From Basidiobolus meristosporus CBS 931.73 (Eukaryota > Basidiobolomycota > Basidiobolomycetes > Basidiobolales > Basidiobolaceae), in NCBI GenBank assembly GCA_002104905.1, contig MCFE01000011.1:124001-188000 (forward strand): 64,000 bases of DNA, in the 5' to 3' direction. How positions within the stretch are numbered: position 1 is the stretch's first letter; each line of letters begins with the position of its first letter. Below the pieces are notes generated by a model. The model was given only the letters and a program-made list of their open reading frames with translations, was not told the origin of the DNA and did no database searches. The position numbers and the translations under genes are program-made. Below are positions 1 to 11,981 of the stretch, in pieces.

Positions 1-250
1 AGGACTTATTAAAATGAATTTCAACCGGAAAGTCCCTATTCGACCCAGTAGCAACGGTCCAACTGATGGAGGTGAATGTATGCTGGAATGATGCGATGCT
101 TTTATACTTTATAATGCATTTTAATTACAGGTCAACACGGCATTGTCAGCTGCGAGAACATAGTGATTTACATATCAATACAGGAAAGGTGTTGCAATAT
201 AAATGAGATTGAAATACCTGATGATAGTAGTGGTTCCGATCACCAAAAAT
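1..250. other. 3' flank, no gene seen
   Basis: AT-leaning sequence downstream of the TCP11-like gene on the minus strand. I see no coding or RNA feature in it. Confidence 0.4.
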
Positions 251-2492
251 TCAATGGCCTTCTCGTATACATTCATGTATGATCTTATTGTAATGAGCTG
301 CGTACACTTCTCGATTGTGGTTCGCAAGTATCACTAACTTGCGGCTGAGCACTTGGAGCTGCGAAGAAACGTCCTCAATGCCATGGCCAACAAGTTCTCC
401 GGATAGCGGGAAGTGTCCGGTGGACAAATGCTGCAGAAGTATCTTGGATATACGGCGGGAGAGCAACATATACACAGGATCTTTTGAAGAAAGCGTTTTA
501 TCAACCATACTACGGATGAGTTCTTGGTTCTCGCGAGTAAGGTTTTTCGAAGAAGAGACTTGAGAGAGTGAATCAATCAACTGAACTGTCAAATTTTCCA
601 GTATCGTCCCTGGATCCTTTAACAGCACAAATAGACGATCTCTCAGTTTTTCGACCTCAACTGGATTTTTCCTAAACTCTGGCACGATATTTTTGCTTAG
701 CATCAACAGAGCCGCTACAATAGTGATTGCTTGTGATTCGTTCTGGTACTCATAAAGTCGTTCAACATCCAACGTCAACGTCTCAGGGCAGTTTTCGTGG
801 TGGATGACGGTCATACTGAAGATTGTGGAGAGAATTGCTTTGTAGTAAACAATGTCGAAACGGATATTGGAGACTTGGCCCCCATGCGTCGGCGACCTCA
901 AGTCATATGCACATTCGCACAGCCACTTGGTGGTGCGTTCTAAGGTTATCGTCCTGTTGCTCAGAGCCAAGTTGAACTTTTCTTTTTCGTACGCAATACC
1001 GTATTCCTGGATTAACGGATGCAACATGTTCACTTGATAATTGGCTAAATCCAACTTCATATCCTGCAATATCTCTACCAGGCACTGGAATACAGATGCC
1101 AAGTCGGTCATCTTCTGAATATTTCGAATTGCCTGGTCACGTACTGGAGCGCAAATGTCCAACATACTTTCCGTGATAAACTTCATCAGCTTCGGGATGT
1201 CGTAGGTACCAGATTTGAGTTGTTGTGATATAAGCTCGATGTCGATTACATCAGTGAGTAATTCATACATTGGGCTCCATCTAGAAACCAACTCCAAAAG
1301 CCACTAAGATAAGAATGTGAGCAACGTGCACTTGACCTTCATAATAAAGCTCCAACTTACATTCTTTATATCAGCCACCAGCTGTGGAAACCAAAACTCA
1401 TATTTCCCTTGGTTGAATTCTTCACGAATGGTCTCAAAAAAATCTTGGATTGCGACTTCTCGAACTCGCTCCTCAAGGTTGGTGCCCTTTGACATCGTCA
1501 GCTCAAAATCCGGATTAAGCAAAATTTCGTGTGCAAGTTGCTCATTCGTTAGCATCTCTTCATTCGTCAGACCAACAAGGATGTTGCTTATTTGTCTGTC
1601 GATACGCATAACTTGTAGTTTCATAAAGTCGCTTTCCAAAACAAACTCATTTCCAGCTCGAGGCTTAATCAAGGTGTGCGGTTCAGCCATATCCACATCC
1701 CCACATGCTGTAGCATCATGGGTTTTATGACGCTTTTGGAATGATTTATGTTCGCCAAACTCCAATGGCCGCTTCTTCAGCTGCCTTCGGCTATCATGAA
1801 ATGGTCGTTGGTGATAAGTCACTGCAACTGGGTGTTCTTTTGCAGGCATCCAGCATTGATCTTGCTCTAGACAATGAGTAAACCAAGTTACTGAACTCTT
1901 ACTGTCATTCCTTTGCCAAGAATCAAAAACCTGGTAATATATTTCAAGATTTTCAATAAATATTTTCAACGAGAGAAATCCCTCGGGATTAAAATATTTC
2001 CTCGACCATATTTCGAAACTTCGGATCATAGTTAGTCCTGCAAGAACTAACTCCTAGATTATATAAGGCGTAATAAATAGCTGAGCAGATGCACTTTAAT
2101 TGACAAGTAATATCTACCTCCTCTTGTTTAGTTTGTGCAGTAAGAACCTGGCGAGAATGAGCCACCAATAAGTAGGCGGTCAAGAAGTACTTGGCTGTAT
2201 TTCTATAGCGGTTGAGTGAATTTTCTGTGGGGTTTTTTCGTCGAATTCGGTGAAGAAGCTTAGATGTGACAAAGACAAGGGGTTTCGACTGGATGAGTTC
2301 CAAGACACTATCAACAGGCAGTCGCTGCAATCTGTGCAAGGAAATCTTGAAGTGGCAATAATCCCTAATCAGCGAAGCAAATGGCCGACCTCTCCACCAC
2401 CGTTGAATTACAGCCACGGCTTCCTCCTTCGGGCATTCACACTTTCTCTGATATATGGATATCTGAGTAGTGCATAAGCTTTCTTTCAACAT
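251..2492 (-). CDS. TCP11 / Sok1-like protein with IQ motif
   Basis: Three exons (2492-2118, 2053-1361, 1303-251) joined by introns of 64 and 57 nt give 706 aa in one frame. The N-terminus has a calmodulin-binding IQ motif (IQRWWRGRPFA, about residues 29-39). The rest matches the T-complex 11 family. The clearest block is in exon 3: CAPVRD, then MKLDLANYQVN, HPLIQEYG and YEKEKFNLAL, all hallmark TCP11 segments. Exon 2 opens with an ELVLAG..MIRSFE helix also seen in the family. The family includes yeast Sok1, a suppressor of PKA loss, and animal TCP11, linked to cAMP signalling in sperm; the biochemical activity is not established. The start ATG is the first in-frame one before the IQ motif, and an upstream exon cannot be excluded. 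Calmodulin binding is inferred from the motif alone. Confidence 0.88.
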
Positions 2493-3524
2493 GATCGAAT
2501 AAAAAGCAAGTGGAGAGGATCAAGATTCAAAAACCGTTCACTTTGTACCAAGCGCAGTTATTTATTGGTAGAGCAAATGAACCAGATGATGAACGCACGC
2601 TAGCTTCTTATCAGAATGGATGCTCACAAATGAATGCTACACAATCATCATCACAAGCCAACTATTACCTAACAGTCCAATTCATTTATATTAGAACACT
2701 GATGATTCGAAACCGAGCCAAGAGAATCCAATGGTTGGTGATGATTTACTAATTAGGTAACTCACAGAAGTATGTCGTCTGACCAATGGTCGAATATTAC
2801 TGGGTCTCGACAATCAGCATATTTAAATTACTCGATTTATCTAGTGACTGTCACATGCATGAAGCATAAAGCTCTTTTGACTGAAAGGGGACTTTAATCT
2901 AAACAGGTTTAGTTTAGAATCCTCAGCCAGTGGCACTGCTGGATAAACCTGGGTAACCTTTCTTTACGTGCATTATTCCCATTCATTCAGCCATGAGGAT
3001 AATCGTTGATGTGATCATGGCACTGCACCACGTTTCAACAGTCAAGTAAAAGCAGGCCATCAGAAATATGAAAGGAAATCCAGTTGTGTTTCGTAACGAC
3101 GTATTCATTCAAAACTCTGCAGCAGCACGGTGGCTGATGAGATCTTTGCGCTTACCACCTGAATCTGATCCTAGAGAAAATAGTGGAAATACTGATGATC
3201 CGTTTACTATGTTGTTCGCAAACATTTAATTCTTTGTATTAGCCCAGACCTATGCTTAGAGCGAGGATAAGCCTAGCCTCTAGCTATAATTAACAAAGGA
3301 AAGCTAATCTAGGAAATAAAAATGGATGGATCAGCCTCATACTCTGATCTCATGAGAATGGGTTTTGGCCTGTGTTCTGATATCGAATTCAGTTCTGCCT
3401 CACTGTTGCACATACTTCGCCAATACCATTGTACATCCTTCTCTGACTGCCTCCGAAAATATCCGGGAATTAAGAGCTAGATCAACCACTGACTCATACA
3501 TGACATCGATTTGACAGTGTTAAA
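2493..3524. other. Divergent intergenic region
   Basis: About 1 kb between the minus-strand TCP11-like gene and the plus-strand GPS2-like gene, so it should hold both promoters. Short ORFs here read as random composition. No RNA gene was recognised. Confidence 0.35.
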
Positions 3525-4910
3525 ATGAACGAGCAAGACGAACTCTTGTATCGCGTTCCCTACGATCCAACTTTTGGTTAGCTACTTGAATTTTAAAGAA
3601 GTTACAGTGATATTCGCTTTTCGTTCAGAATATGGTGGTTTTGGTTCAACATAGCAATCCCTCATGTGAGCCAAAAAAAATGAAAGCTTTAAGAAAGGCA
3701 ATTTCACGCCGCTTGAATCGCGTCGAAGTGGCTTTTCCTAATTTAGAGAAGGAAACCCAAGGGACGGTCGATGAAGTAGCAGGTAGTTTTGACCCACTTC
3801 AGAATGAAACAACCCATTCTTCTAAACATCGAGCCGGCTTCACTAGCCATGCACATACCTTTCAAGAGGTAATCTCCAACGAACCCTCAATCGCCACTGA
3901 AGCGTCAGAGAACATCCTGAAAACGCCTACAACACCGTCCTTTTCGAATGGAAATGCAGACACTCCCGGTATCAAAAGAAATCCAAGAATACTAGAACTG
4001 AATCTCCGTCGGTCTTCACATGGAATACATAAACTTGGTGTAAAGGAACTTCAGGATGAGGAAGATACAATAGTTAAGAAGATAGAGAAACTAAATGAGG
4101 ACAAACACACACTTTTTCTTAGATTTAAAAGAATGATATCAGATCGTAACCATATAGGCAGAAAAGAAGTTATTCGAGAGTCCCAAGAGTATGTTTCTAG
4201 TTACTTATTTGAATTAGCATGCCACTATCTAGCTTCAATGAATACAAGCCACATTTGCCTGCAGTGCATCCCTACTAACGGTAGCTTTCTAGCAAATCAG
4301 TTAATCTAGGTATCAAAGCTCACCAACTGACAAGCACCCATCTCTGCGGTAATGATACCCCCATACGCCACGTCAAAGCTTTGTGCGTACTAACAAACAC
4401 CTAGATAATATCGATAGGAGATTCCCAGATACTTGTCAAACGCAGGAAAGTAATTCCGCTCACAAGAGAAAACGTAGCCCTGTGCATGCCCCTTTCAATC
4501 ATTATAATAGCACTAATAGCCACTATCGTGACGGCTTTCGAATAAGCCACTCTGTTCGGGATACTGCCCATTTCCCAGGTAGAGGACGGCCATACATGCC
4601 CCAATACCACGTAAGCAATCAATTCAGGAAATCACTCAACATCTTCGCTCATTATGCATTGTATATGCACTTCACAGGACCGGGGACGTAATGGATATTT
4701 TAACGGTATAAACCTTAATTCTGTATACCATACCGCACATCTCACTGATAATCTAATATAGAGTATAATTTTCGAATTGGGCCTGGATACGTTCAACATC
4801 CGATGGTGTATGGTCGTTCAATGGTACACGCACCTCAGATACAGGTTGTTAAACGTATCGCCTCTCTATCAGTTGATTACCAAGTCTTATCGGTTTTAAT
4901 ACTCCAATAG
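3525..4910 (+). CDS. GPS2-like coiled-coil protein (tentative)
   Basis: The main exon runs from about 3629 to 4184. A second (about 4372-4610, ending GRPYMPQYH before GTAAGC) and a third (about 4760-4910) continue an open frame with GT-AG joins. The key segment near 4050-4130 is a short coiled coil reading EEDTIVKKIEKLNEDKHTLF and then LRFKRMI. It closely resembles the core of G protein pathway suppressor 2 (I-x-K-x-E-x-K-L-x-x-L-x-E-x-K-H-x-L-F-L-x-x-K). GPS2 is a subunit of the NCoR/SMRT-HDAC3 corepressor in animals. The rest is low-complexity and basic, and the tail is rich in His, Tyr and Gly. The N-terminal join is uncertain: an ATG at 3525 followed by an intron does not keep frame with the obvious donor, and an ATG at 3632 is also possible. 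The gene is likely; its identity rests on one motif. Confidence 0.5.
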
Positions 4911-6086
4911 AGAGCAGCCTCGAATCCTGCTACTAGATTCGGGCTCAACTTTCCCCAACATGGAATGATCCGACACAACAGCCGGTAATTATCCCGAGTA
5001 GAAAATTCATAGGCTTTATGCATTGTCTCCTATATTATACTACTTTTCAGTCTATGTAACTTCGGAGACCAGCCTTATGTATTTGTTAATAGCAACGCTC
5101 CTACATAGTGCGAAGAAATTTCTATTAGGCATGGCAGTTTTGGATCCTATTCATCAGTTTCTGTTGGTTGGTTGGCTCGAGTGCGTTGCAATAAACAATG
5201 CACATGAGGGGTTGGTGCCACAAAAGCTTTTCCACGCTGAAGTCCACGTCTTTGTGCTGTATTAATGGAATACGTATGCACGTAAGAAGAGCTACATTTA
5301 TGCTTGGGGCATCGATTGTTGTGTTCAACGAACTATCCAGAGTTAGTAGTGGACTGGGCGTAGCATGTATTGCCAAGATTGGTGGGATACCAGCTAGCAT
5401 AAAGGAGGTGATTCAAGCATGGATTCGTTAGTCCAGCAACGTTCCAGATGACGAACATCGACCAACATTTCTCCAGCTTTCTGAGCACCAATTACCAGAT
5501 GGATAACTGATAGAGGTACCAAATATCCCAGAAGACTTCACAAGCTTTCAGCCATCTGACATCAGCCAATTGTTTCCTTTTAGTTCATGCGCACGCGCAT
5601 GCCCATGTACAACAACACTCTAGATCATTGCTTGTTTCCTCCTCATGCCATTGACGAAACTGATGAATTGGTCAGCCATCAAATTCAAAGACAGCGTATT
5701 TGTGACCTCTAATTATTTGCGCTCGTATGGACCTTGAAAATGTGTACCTTTTTGACACTTGTGATCCTGCATCTTTATCTGAAGGCTGACACAGGAGCTG
5801 GAAAGATGTAAATATTGCTTTATTGATCAAGGCCTCGAATATCAGTCTCATAAGCCAATCGCAGCCATATTCCCACACTCCGCCAGATAGCTGCTGATGA
5901 TTGGTAAATGTCAACTCGGGTTAGTAGTGGGAATTATCCAAGAGCTGGAGAGCTGAAAAAGAGCGTAAGCATATTCAGGATCCATGTAGTTACGAAAACA
6001 AGATTACACAAAATTAAATATTATATAGAAACAGGATTATTTCCAACGCCTATCATGATATTTTACAGAGATACGTGGTATCTTGA
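4911..6086. other. Intergenic, no gene supported
   Basis: Open frames at 5023-5431 and 5672-6144 overlap on both strands, have no recognisable motif and no clear splice continuation, and are treated as chance. A short GC-rich near-palindrome (CATGCGC AC GCGCATG) lies near 5586. Confidence 0.35.
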
Positions 6087-7766
6087 TCAATGCATCGCTG
6101 CACCAAGAAGACTCCGTTTCTGTTCTAGAACAAACGGATTCTGACAGCCTCGAGGCCACTTGAAGGTGGATCCGAAGCGACGCCTCATCTCGGGGAGATA
6201 GTCACCGAAGAAGTTGAATGTAGCAGTGTTTTGTTTACTACGAAAGCCACCTCCAGGCCAGGAGAATTTGGCGTGATCTAAGTGGTACATAAAGTGATCT
6301 TTCAGTACCAGAAAGCGATACCCCAGAGCGTTTAGATGTAACGCATGCTGTTGCTTATCACCGCCTTGGTTCTTGAATCGTTCGTCGTACAGTGGATGTA
6401 GGCCTTTTTTAGAGACAATGTAATACGGCTCCCACTGTGACTCAAAACATACTTCATAGTAGGGCTTTGATCGGAAAATACTGGGAGTCAAGAGAAGCCC
6501 ATATTGCGTAGGGCCATGTCCGGCACGAGGATCGGTAATATACGCATCTCCATTAGTGAAGAGCTTTTGAAGATCAGCTACCGTGGCTGGAAATACTCCA
6601 GAGTAATTCTCTTGAATGGCCACACAAGGGACGACAAAGGCGATCGGTTGGGTGGATTTCGAGATCATGTCTACAAGATGATCACGTGCATATTGGTATA
6701 GTTGAGGGCTAGGGATGAAGTCCACATCCATAACGTATATATACGTGGTATGTGCGGCTTTAATGCCGAGGTTTCGAAGACGATTGATAGGATATTGGTA
6801 TCTCTCAAGTTGATCATATCTGGGCTTCACAAGGGTCAGAGTCACTCGATCGTAAAGATTTGGATCCTCAAGAGCTTGGAAGTAGTTGTGAAGTATTGGT
6901 ATCTCACTTGCCTCTGTGAGGTAGCTAATGTAGATTTGGAAATGCTACTTGGTTATTTCACGCACTCCATTAAATATGGCTTAGAAAAATATGTAGAGAA
7001 TCCTTACATCACTGCCGATATAGGGCCAGGCCACGATTTAATGACACCTTCGAACCTGGCCAGTCGATTAACGGAAAATTGAGCAACCAGAGAGATGGTA
7101 TCTTCCGAAAATTGGATGTTTGGCGGCTGAACAAAAACTATTTCCTCCTCCTCATGCGTATTCCCTTTGACCCAATTTTAGCTTGTTAAACCGTGTTTGA
7201 AAGGTACAGAAACAACTCACCCTGAAGCTGGTTTTCAAAGTAGCTCGCAACCTCCAACAAATTCCCTACATTACACAAAACAAAACTGAGCATTCGATAT
7301 GGTCGATGGGGAGACGAACTGAGATACCTTTTATGACAATAGAATCTGCAGTGCTGCAAACTTCTTCGTTTTCACACGTATGCTCGCCTTGATAAAAGGT
7401 TTTCCCCTGAAGAGTGGCGGATAGCCCTAAGGGGACGCTGATGCGAGCCATCTGCTGATAGATCTGAGCCTCTTTCATTTGGTCAACATCATAAGTGCCT
7501 GGTCCCCAATTGACGCAGAGACCATCAAACTTGCATATTTCAACCAGTTTAAACTCATATTCTGCATAGGACTCATCATTCATGTCTGATTCAAGGCTGG
7601 GAGTTTTGCCTGTAGGCCAGAAAATAAAAGCAATACAAACACATAGAATGATGAAGAGTGATTTTCTTCGCCGTGGCGAAAAGGGAGTATTCAATCCTCC
7701 TAACATGGCTCGATGCTGCCGCGTGAAAAGGTGGAAGGTATTCTTCCTCAAAAACTCCCTCTTCAT
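6087..7766 (-). CDS. GT49 (LARGE/B4GAT1-type) glycosyltransferase
   Basis: Four exons (7766-7328, 7265-7221, 7164-7008, 6924-6087) sum to 493 codons (492 aa). The architecture is that of a type II Golgi enzyme: a basic tail, one membrane segment (SLFIILCVCIAFIFW, about residues 36-50), then a lumenal domain. Family GT49 signatures include the acceptor block SVNRLARFEGVIKSW followed by PGPISAVIYL, the metal-binding DVD (in YIYVMDVDFIPSP), WEPYYIV, and QGGDKQQHALHLNALGYRF followed by HFMYHLDH. Animal relatives transfer glucuronic acid or xylose onto matriglycan; the fungal substrate is unknown. The start was chosen at ATG 7766; ATG 7706 is an alternative giving a shorter cytosolic tail. All catalytic hallmarks are intact, so it is probably active. 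The assignment rests on motifs and not on a database search. Confidence 0.9.
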
Positions 7767-7992
7767 TAAATAATAAAATTGATCGATCGAGAAGTAATGT
7801 AAGTTATGCAACCTTTTAGTGTATATGTGTAGGCATAGGGTGATTCATTGGTTATGCTCTACTTGGTCGATCTATTCAACAACCTTGATTAAATTTTGGT
7901 TGTTTAAGTAACGTCATCTACTCAATATATGAGGGACAAGTCACTCCTCCGTATTGTTGGCTTAAAACCTCCACCACTTCACCTACATATAT

Positions 7993-9146
7993 ATGTCAGA
8001 AGTCAGCTTTAAATCCTCCAGTTCTCAAGAACTTGAATCATACCTTTTGCTAGCTAAATCTGCAAAAGGAGCTGCTTGCGTACAGCTGATTAAAGAGGTT
8101 CTCGCTGCACCAAACATTTATGTGTTTTCCGAGGTTCTCCGAATGCCCAACGTATCAGCTGTAAGTATAGAACTTGAAACTTTAAGCATCGTATTCACCT
8201 TTCAAAGGACTTATTGTTTCGCATCTTGTAGCTCTCGCAACAGCCAGAAACTGCCCAGTTTTTTTCCTTGTTAGAGTTATTTTCATACGGAACTTACAAG
8301 GATTATAAAGGTACCGCAAACAGTAATGTATAGCCATTGAATAGGCTTCATTTTAACGTTGTCACTCCCAGAACATGCCTCAAATCTACCGGAGCTTACG
8401 GAACCTCAGCTGAAGAAGTTGAAATTACTGTCGATCGTTTCGTTGGCCGGAGAAAAACATGTACACAGTTTTATTACCTTAATGGGCTATTTTGCGTTTG
8501 AGGTTTCCCTGACAGTAAACCCCTTCTAGGTTCTGAATTACGCCGATTTACTGCAATATTTCGATATAAGCAATGTTCGCGAACTCGAGGACCTAATCAT
8601 CGATGCGATATATAAAGGGCTTATCAAAGCGAAGTTAGATCAGAAGAAAAATCAAGTAGAGATCGAGTACACGATGGGAAGGGATTTACGCCCTGGACAA
8701 CTAGATCAGATGCTACAGATTCTAAGTGCATGGTACGTTCGCAGCAGTTAAAAGCGGTTCACTAGCGCGATCATCATACTCACTTGCTTAGGTCTTCGAC
8801 GTCATCCGATATCCTTCGTTCGATTGACGAGAAGATCATCGAGATTAGAGAGGCTTCGCAAGCCACCGCCCAGGCACAGGAAGAGTATGAGAATAAAGTG
8901 GAGCGTATCACATCTGATATCAAGAACAGTAGCAGAAACTTCAAAGCCAATGAGGCGTCAGACAATCGAATGGCCATTGACCAGTTCAAAAGCGCCGAAT
9001 ATTCCGAGGAGATCTCTAGGAACCGGCTAAGCAAAAGGTTGACACTTCAATATATTCGTAAAAGTTGGACTCTCCATCTAACAATGACAAAGGCGGTTTT
9101 TTACAGGGCGAAGATAAGGCATTTTTCTTTTGAGAACAACTTATAG
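7993..9146 (+). CDS. CSN7: COP9 signalosome subunit 7 (PCI domain)
   Basis: Six exons (7993-8160, 8232-8310, 8372-8460, 8530-8732, 8792-9037, 9107-9146) sum to 275 codons, giving 274 aa, practically the length of human CSN7A. The PCI/winged-helix core is clear: FSYGTYKDYK, KLKLLSIVSLA, YADLLQYF, then the hallmark NVRELEDLIIDAIYKGLI, KLDQKKNQVEI and GRDLRPGQ. A C-terminal coiled coil follows, as in the family. CSN7 is a scaffold subunit of the COP9 signalosome, which removes Nedd8 from cullins and so controls SCF-type ubiquitin ligases. The last intron (9038-9106) is in frame whether removed or not, so its use is uncertain; both readings stop at 9146. The gene begins 226 bp from the divergent GT49 start. 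Confidence 0.93.
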
Positions 9147-10141
9147 TTCACTCCGGGCCAGGCATCATCCATATTGCGATGACACTACTACATGTTTAGT
9201 GACAAATAAATTCCACTCGTTCTTAACGGGGCCAATTCTTACTACTAGTGTACAATCAGGCATGGCGGTTCTGTTTGATATCTACGTATAGAGCTTTCAA
9301 GCTTACACACCCATATACTATCGTAGATTCGTTATGCATGAGCCTTAGGATACCCAAGTGGTTGGAGTTCCTAATGTGTGACATTCGAAAGGTTTGGTAT
9401 CCATGCATCATGTATGTTCTCTAGCAAATAGCTATATGGCTCTAAGGCTTCGGATGAGAGCTCCCTGCGCTTCTCTTGTGTATTACATATGCAATTTTAC
9501 GAGAGGCTAGGATTCATCTCCAATCATATGCCTTCATAGCAGTGAGCAAACTTCTGGTGGTTGTGCAATGGAACTTGCAAAAATATCGAACCCTCGTTGA
9601 CACCCCGGCTGCAGATTCCAGGCTCACTTGCAAGAAGCACGAGCGTATCATCGGTGTGGATACTATTTATTGTTGCATTGACAAGCACGACGATGGATGT
9701 TTGGATGCGTGGTCCGTCTTGCTAACGACCTCAACAACAAATATGAATTGGATCACACACAACCAGCACCTTGTAGAGTGTTACCAGTAGGTACTATTCG
9801 CCAGCTATACAGTAGACATGTGATGGAAGGCAGAAGTGACAAAAAGTGGTCAAAAATCTGAATCGAAACGATGCATCCACTAATTGATCCAAATACATTG
9901 CACCTCATTAACAATTTATGCCAGAAAAAGTACCTAGTGACACCTGTCTGATTCGAATTCGTTTGGGCAATTGTACAATTTATCGAAATATTGGACCTCC
10001 ATTACCTCCCCCATATTGGGATGGGTCCGTAAGCGGGTAATATCATTATTGGATGATTTTTTTCCAACATACTTGGCTATTGTTATTATTTTCTTCCTCT
10101 GTTATTTCTACTCTCTAAGCTCTGGATAAGCTACAACGAAG
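9147..10141. other. Intergenic, no gene supported
   Basis: A 104-codon open frame at 9476-9790 has no start context, motif or splice partner and is treated as chance. No tRNA-like cloverleaf was recognised. Confidence 0.35.
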
Positions 10142-11981
10142 ATGGGGGCTCTATTTTCCCTATTCAAATCGGTAAGCAATGACTTGGAGAGGGAGAGTTT
10201 TCCATCCAAACGGGGCTAATTCCTTGTCACATAGCGCACCGAAAATGACTACGAAAAAATACTTGCTGAACTAGAAGATAAAATCCAGAAAGTCGAAATC
10301 CGACTTTCAGATATTAAAGTTCGAGAGCGGAAGTTTGTTCTCATTTTCCTCATATATTCCCTTTTCGCCTATGGACTCTACCTGGTCACCTACTTCGTCT
10401 ACCTACGGGATCCTGAAGACGAATTCTACACATGGTTTTGGAAGCTAATTCCTGCGTTTGTGAGTCCACCTGTGTAAGCCATTCAACATCTTTGCTTTTG
10501 CTTTTTCTTCATCGCTGAAACCCTGCCCTATTTCCTAGGATATATTTTGTATCCCGTGGTGTTTCCTTCTGGTATACCAGAAAGCGTATTAATGAAGGTA
10601 GAGTCGGGTTGATTGTTGACTGGCAGAGCCTTTTCTAAACATATGTATATAGAAACCCATCTGGAAAATTTAAAGACAAAACAAAGACAAAAGGTACGTT
10701 GCTTTTCTAGTGTCCATTTCCTGTACAAACACTAAAAGAGCACTTTCAAGGTCGAAGAGTTAAAGAAAAAAACGGCCTATTATTCCACAAAGAACTTGCT
10801 CGATCGTTATGATACACCAAACAAACCGAAATCTGGAAAGCCTGTAATTATGTTTAATTTCATTTACACCTCAATCACTTTTACTCAGTCGGCCAACCTT
10901 ATAGCTCGAAGGCGTAAAGACCCCCATTCAACCCAACATTCCCGCTCGACTCCAAGGAAAACTCGTCGCTCCCAACTCAGGTAAGCAACTCACCTTTAGA
11001 GAGCCCTTAGGATCCAGTATTTACATGTACGAAACATAATAATAGCTCCCGTCAATCCCGGCATGCGCCAGCGCCATGTCGTTGGCAAGGCCCAAGACAT
11101 CAAAGATGTGAACACCCCGAATCCTGCTTTGAGCTCACGTAATCTTCAAGATGGCACCTCTCAATCCTCTAAAATGCCTCTAGTCAACGCTGTGTCCACC
11201 ATTCCACCAAACAATCCCACCAATGGCGTTGCTCGTTAGTGCTAGTCACCTTCTTGAGTTGATGTATTCTATACTAAATTTGTTGTTTAGCTCCACAAAT
11301 CCCGCAGAACCGTATGACTAATCAGCAAAGCAATTGGTATGACAAAATCATCGATGTTATTGTTGGTGAGGAAGGGCCAAACACCAAATATGCGTTGATC
11401 TGTAAGAACTGCTTTGCACACAACGGTCTTGCTCTGCCTAACGAAATTGATGATATACGTAAGTACGCTAAGTTTGCCGGTTTACCGCAAAATCTGACAA
11501 GTAGCATTAACTCCGTGTAGAATACTATTGCCCTAAGTGCAATGCCTTCAATCCTAGCCGTCGTCCTCGCCCCAAGCCCCAATCTAACCAGACACCCATG
11601 AACAAGCCTACAAAACCCAGGTTGCAGGATAACAAAATTAGCAAACAGGAAGAAGCTGCTGGAACCATGACTCCTACCCCTGCCGAAAAACCCGCAAAAC
11701 TGAAGAATGGACCATCACAACCATCCAAAAACGAAGACATTTCTTCTAGCGAAGATGTCGTAGAAGAATCTCCGGAATCCGAGATTGAAGAGTTAGAGTT
11801 CTCTGAAGCAGAGCCTGAGGAATACAATGTTACCGAATCAAGCAACGAAGATAAACATAGTACAGCTAGTTCTGATGAGGCAGAGACTCCAGTCGAGCCA
11901 GTCCGTGAAACCGTATTGAAGAACAACACGAAAAAAACCCCTCTGAGACAGAGGAATACCAAGTCAAAGGGAAAGAACTGA
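10142..11981 (+). CDS. LNP1: Lunapark ER junction protein
   Basis: Nine exons (10142-10171, 10235-10473, 10539-10597, 10653-10693, 10751-10843, 10905-10980, 11046-11234, 11291-11458, 11521-11981) sum to 452 codons (451 aa). Family order is complete: a short N-terminus, coiled coil, membrane segment FVLIFLIYSLFAYGLYLVTY, loop, second membrane segment around IYFVSRGVSFWYTRKRI, a second coiled coil, a Pro/Asn-rich linker, and the Lunapark zinc ribbon CKNC...HNGLALPNEID...YYCPKCNAFNPSRR with all four Cys. The tail is acidic and serine-rich, then basic. Lunapark stabilises three-way junctions of tubular ER, acting against atlastin/Sey1. The sixth exon is read from the acceptor at 10903-10904; the nearer upstream acceptor breaks the frame. 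Confidence 0.95.

Noticed and set aside
9350-9410. Sequence resembling the start of a tRNA (GGATACCCAAGTGGTT)
   Set aside because: No matching acceptor stem with T-loop consensus at the right distance.
9476-9790. 104-codon open frame
   Set aside because: No motif, no promoter-like signal, and no splice partner. Length is compatible with chance.
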